Assembly (NCBI RefSeq): GCF_000003605.2
Contig: NW_003115956.1
Location: 62,692 to 96,172, forward strand
Source: Saccoglossus kowalevskii
Taxonomy: Eukaryota; Hemichordata; Enteropneusta; Harrimaniidae
Direction: 5' to 3'
Length of the DNA stretch: 33,481 bases
The notes under the pieces were generated by a model, which was not told the origin of the DNA, did not search any database, and saw only the letters and a list, made by a program, of their open reading frames with translations. Positions within the stretch are counted from its first letter, which is position 1, and each line of letters opens with the position of its first letter. Below are positions 31,881 through 33,481 of the stretch, in pieces. A program made the position numbers and the translations under genes.

Positions 31881-33481
31881 ACCACAGCTTTTTTCCATTT
31901 TTTTGAAAGATTGTAACCACGAGTTCGAACTATGATTTCTGTATTGGTAGTCAGCACTTTTAACCAATAGCCTATAATGGATGTGGTTGATGTACGTTTA
32001 TACAAAAGAGTTTGTTTCAAAAATAACTACTTTGCCACATGATATGCAAGACAATACGCCAAATAGAGCATTTTGCGTTTATGTGGATTGTGGTAGATGC
32101 AACCTTGCTGTTTAAATTCGGCCTCGTGATACTTAAAAGATGTTAATCATGCGTGTAGATGTTAAAATAAACAACACGGTTGTGCAAATTTTTCAAGATT
32201 ATATTTTCAGGCAAATATGAATACATTGCATTATGCTGCACAGTAGAGTGTGCAAAATCGCGGCATTATTCTGATACTGGCTCGCTTCTTAGGTATAATC
32301 ACAACATTGTTCAAGTTAAAATTGTTTAATGAATTGTTCTAGGAGTGACATTACTGACTTCAAAAGTTGGTTTCAAAGTCATACATCAGATAATGAACAT
32401 CGGCATACCCACGCTTCGTCTTAACCGACTTTTTGATTTTTAGAATCAGTTCATGCATATTACTAATTCGGGCATGATTCATGGAATTTGTATAGTGCCC
32501 GTTCACGAGTACATATTCTAAAAGTTTAATTTGGGAGAGTGGCGTCCTATCGGCTGGGATGGCACCCATCCGCAACACACATTACATAATCGAAGCATGT
32601 TTATCGCAACGAGTAAAAGACTTTGCAGGTTGTTGAATTCTTTCAGACATACTGCAATACTACAATCAATTATTCAATAAATCAAAGTATTCCTTGTAGA
32701 GTTTCAGATGTATAGTTGTGTAGGTGCAGTTTGTTTAATATTGGTTGAAGCTGAATACCAGTCACAAAAACACATTCTAGTCATTGTTGCCATAATGAAC
32801 ACAAACTTGTGATCATAACAAACATATACATTAATTTCGTTTACCACGTACATGAAAAAACTTCTAAAATAGTGATAGTCAAACATATGATAACCCAGAG
32901 TTTAATAAATGAACGAACATGTGACAGGTTTTGCAAACTCTGTGTGGGCTGGGTATTCGGTTAACATCGAACATAGTCTAATTTGCTCAAAGACATGATA
33001 TAGTAGAACGCGCACGTTTCCTTGAGGTACATCATGCCATCAACTGTTTCTCAGCCTCGACATTCAAACTTGGCACTGCCATCATTCATAATTCTTCAGT
33101 GAATATTTTGTCTAAAAGTTGTTACAATGACGAAATATAGTGCTATACGTATACACGCCAATATTTCCTTCGATTCCCTGACCCTTGATTGACTTTTGTT
33201 CATTTTTGCCCGATACAATAACAAAATTTCGCTTTGGTTGATTTTACTAGAACTTGCTCTCCCCACTTTATTTGACACGTTTAACCGACTTCATTTAAAT
33301 GTTTCATGTTATATTTCACTTAAGGTAGCGAGAAGGGAAATTTTCACTTTTTTCTTGATTTTTCAAAAATTGATAAAACGGTTACTTTAGACCTTGATAC
33401 GTCATCCCAGGTTTACAAAAGATCGAAATTGCGAAATAACGTTGCTCAAATTAGTGTTTTAAAACACAAGCAGAAAAGACT
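31881..33481. other. Unassigned right end of window
   Basis: AT-rich sequence without recognised genes. The minus-strand open frame near 32578-32360 has no family resemblance and no supporting context. Confidence 0.4.

Noticed and set aside
32360-32578. Minus-strand frame of 72 codons with fairly balanced composition
   Set aside because: No recognisable domain, acceptor/donor pair or neighbouring exon supports it.

Overview
The window looks like AT-rich nuclear DNA from an invertebrate animal. Evidence: spliced coding exons with GT..AG introns, long non-coding tracts, retroelement debris, and a decayed copy of a multi-copy protein family that I associate with marine invertebrate genomes (cnidarians, molluscs, hemichordates, amphioxus). 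I cannot name the species. No prokaryotic gene organisation is present, and most long reading frames are chance AT-rich frames.

The main content is a direct tandem duplication on the minus strand of a histidine acid phosphatase gene most like lysophosphatidic acid phosphatase type 6 (ACP6). Copy A has exons between 5063 and 1141, and copy B between 23468 and 19117. Seven exons can be placed in each copy with identical phases (exon ends 0, 0, 2, 1, 0, 2, 0). They cover the N-terminal signal/anchor, the RHGARTP catalytic motif, the cap region and the distal HD motif. Copy A's seven exons total 1188 nt (396 codons). The short C-terminal exon is not seen for either copy, although both exon 7 donors are intact. 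Copy B has lost the exon 3 splice acceptor and the first 29 exon bases through a 31-bp deletion, so it is probably a recent pseudogene. The deletion lies 15 bp from a 280-bp assembly gap and needs confirmation. The duplicated block spans about 1042-7090 (A) and 19015-26495 (B).

Between the copies, 7.1-19.0 kb is a repeat-rich graveyard. At 8.1-9.0 kb one open frame fuses an LTR-retrotransposon integrase C-terminus to a LINE reverse-transcriptase fragment. At 13.35-16.7 kb on the minus strand is a heavily frameshifted relic of a large protein family ending in a tesmin/TSO1-like CXC cysteine domain. Degenerate minisatellites with ~48-bp period occur at about 290-715, 6535-6745, 12.2-12.6 kb and 25.93-26.13 kb, and a 50-bp tandem array starts the window. 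The right end (26.5-33.5 kb) has no recognisable gene. It holds a TTGGTTGA-type degenerate simple repeat (31.25-31.53 kb), a possible LINE 3' tail (31.55-31.88 kb) and otherwise unassigned AT-rich sequence.

The points most worth following up are the exon-disabling deletion in copy B centred on a 14-bp palindrome, the concentration of amino-acid change in exon 5, the absent terminal exon (including the possibility that A and B share one outside the window), and the decayed CXC-domain element between the copies.
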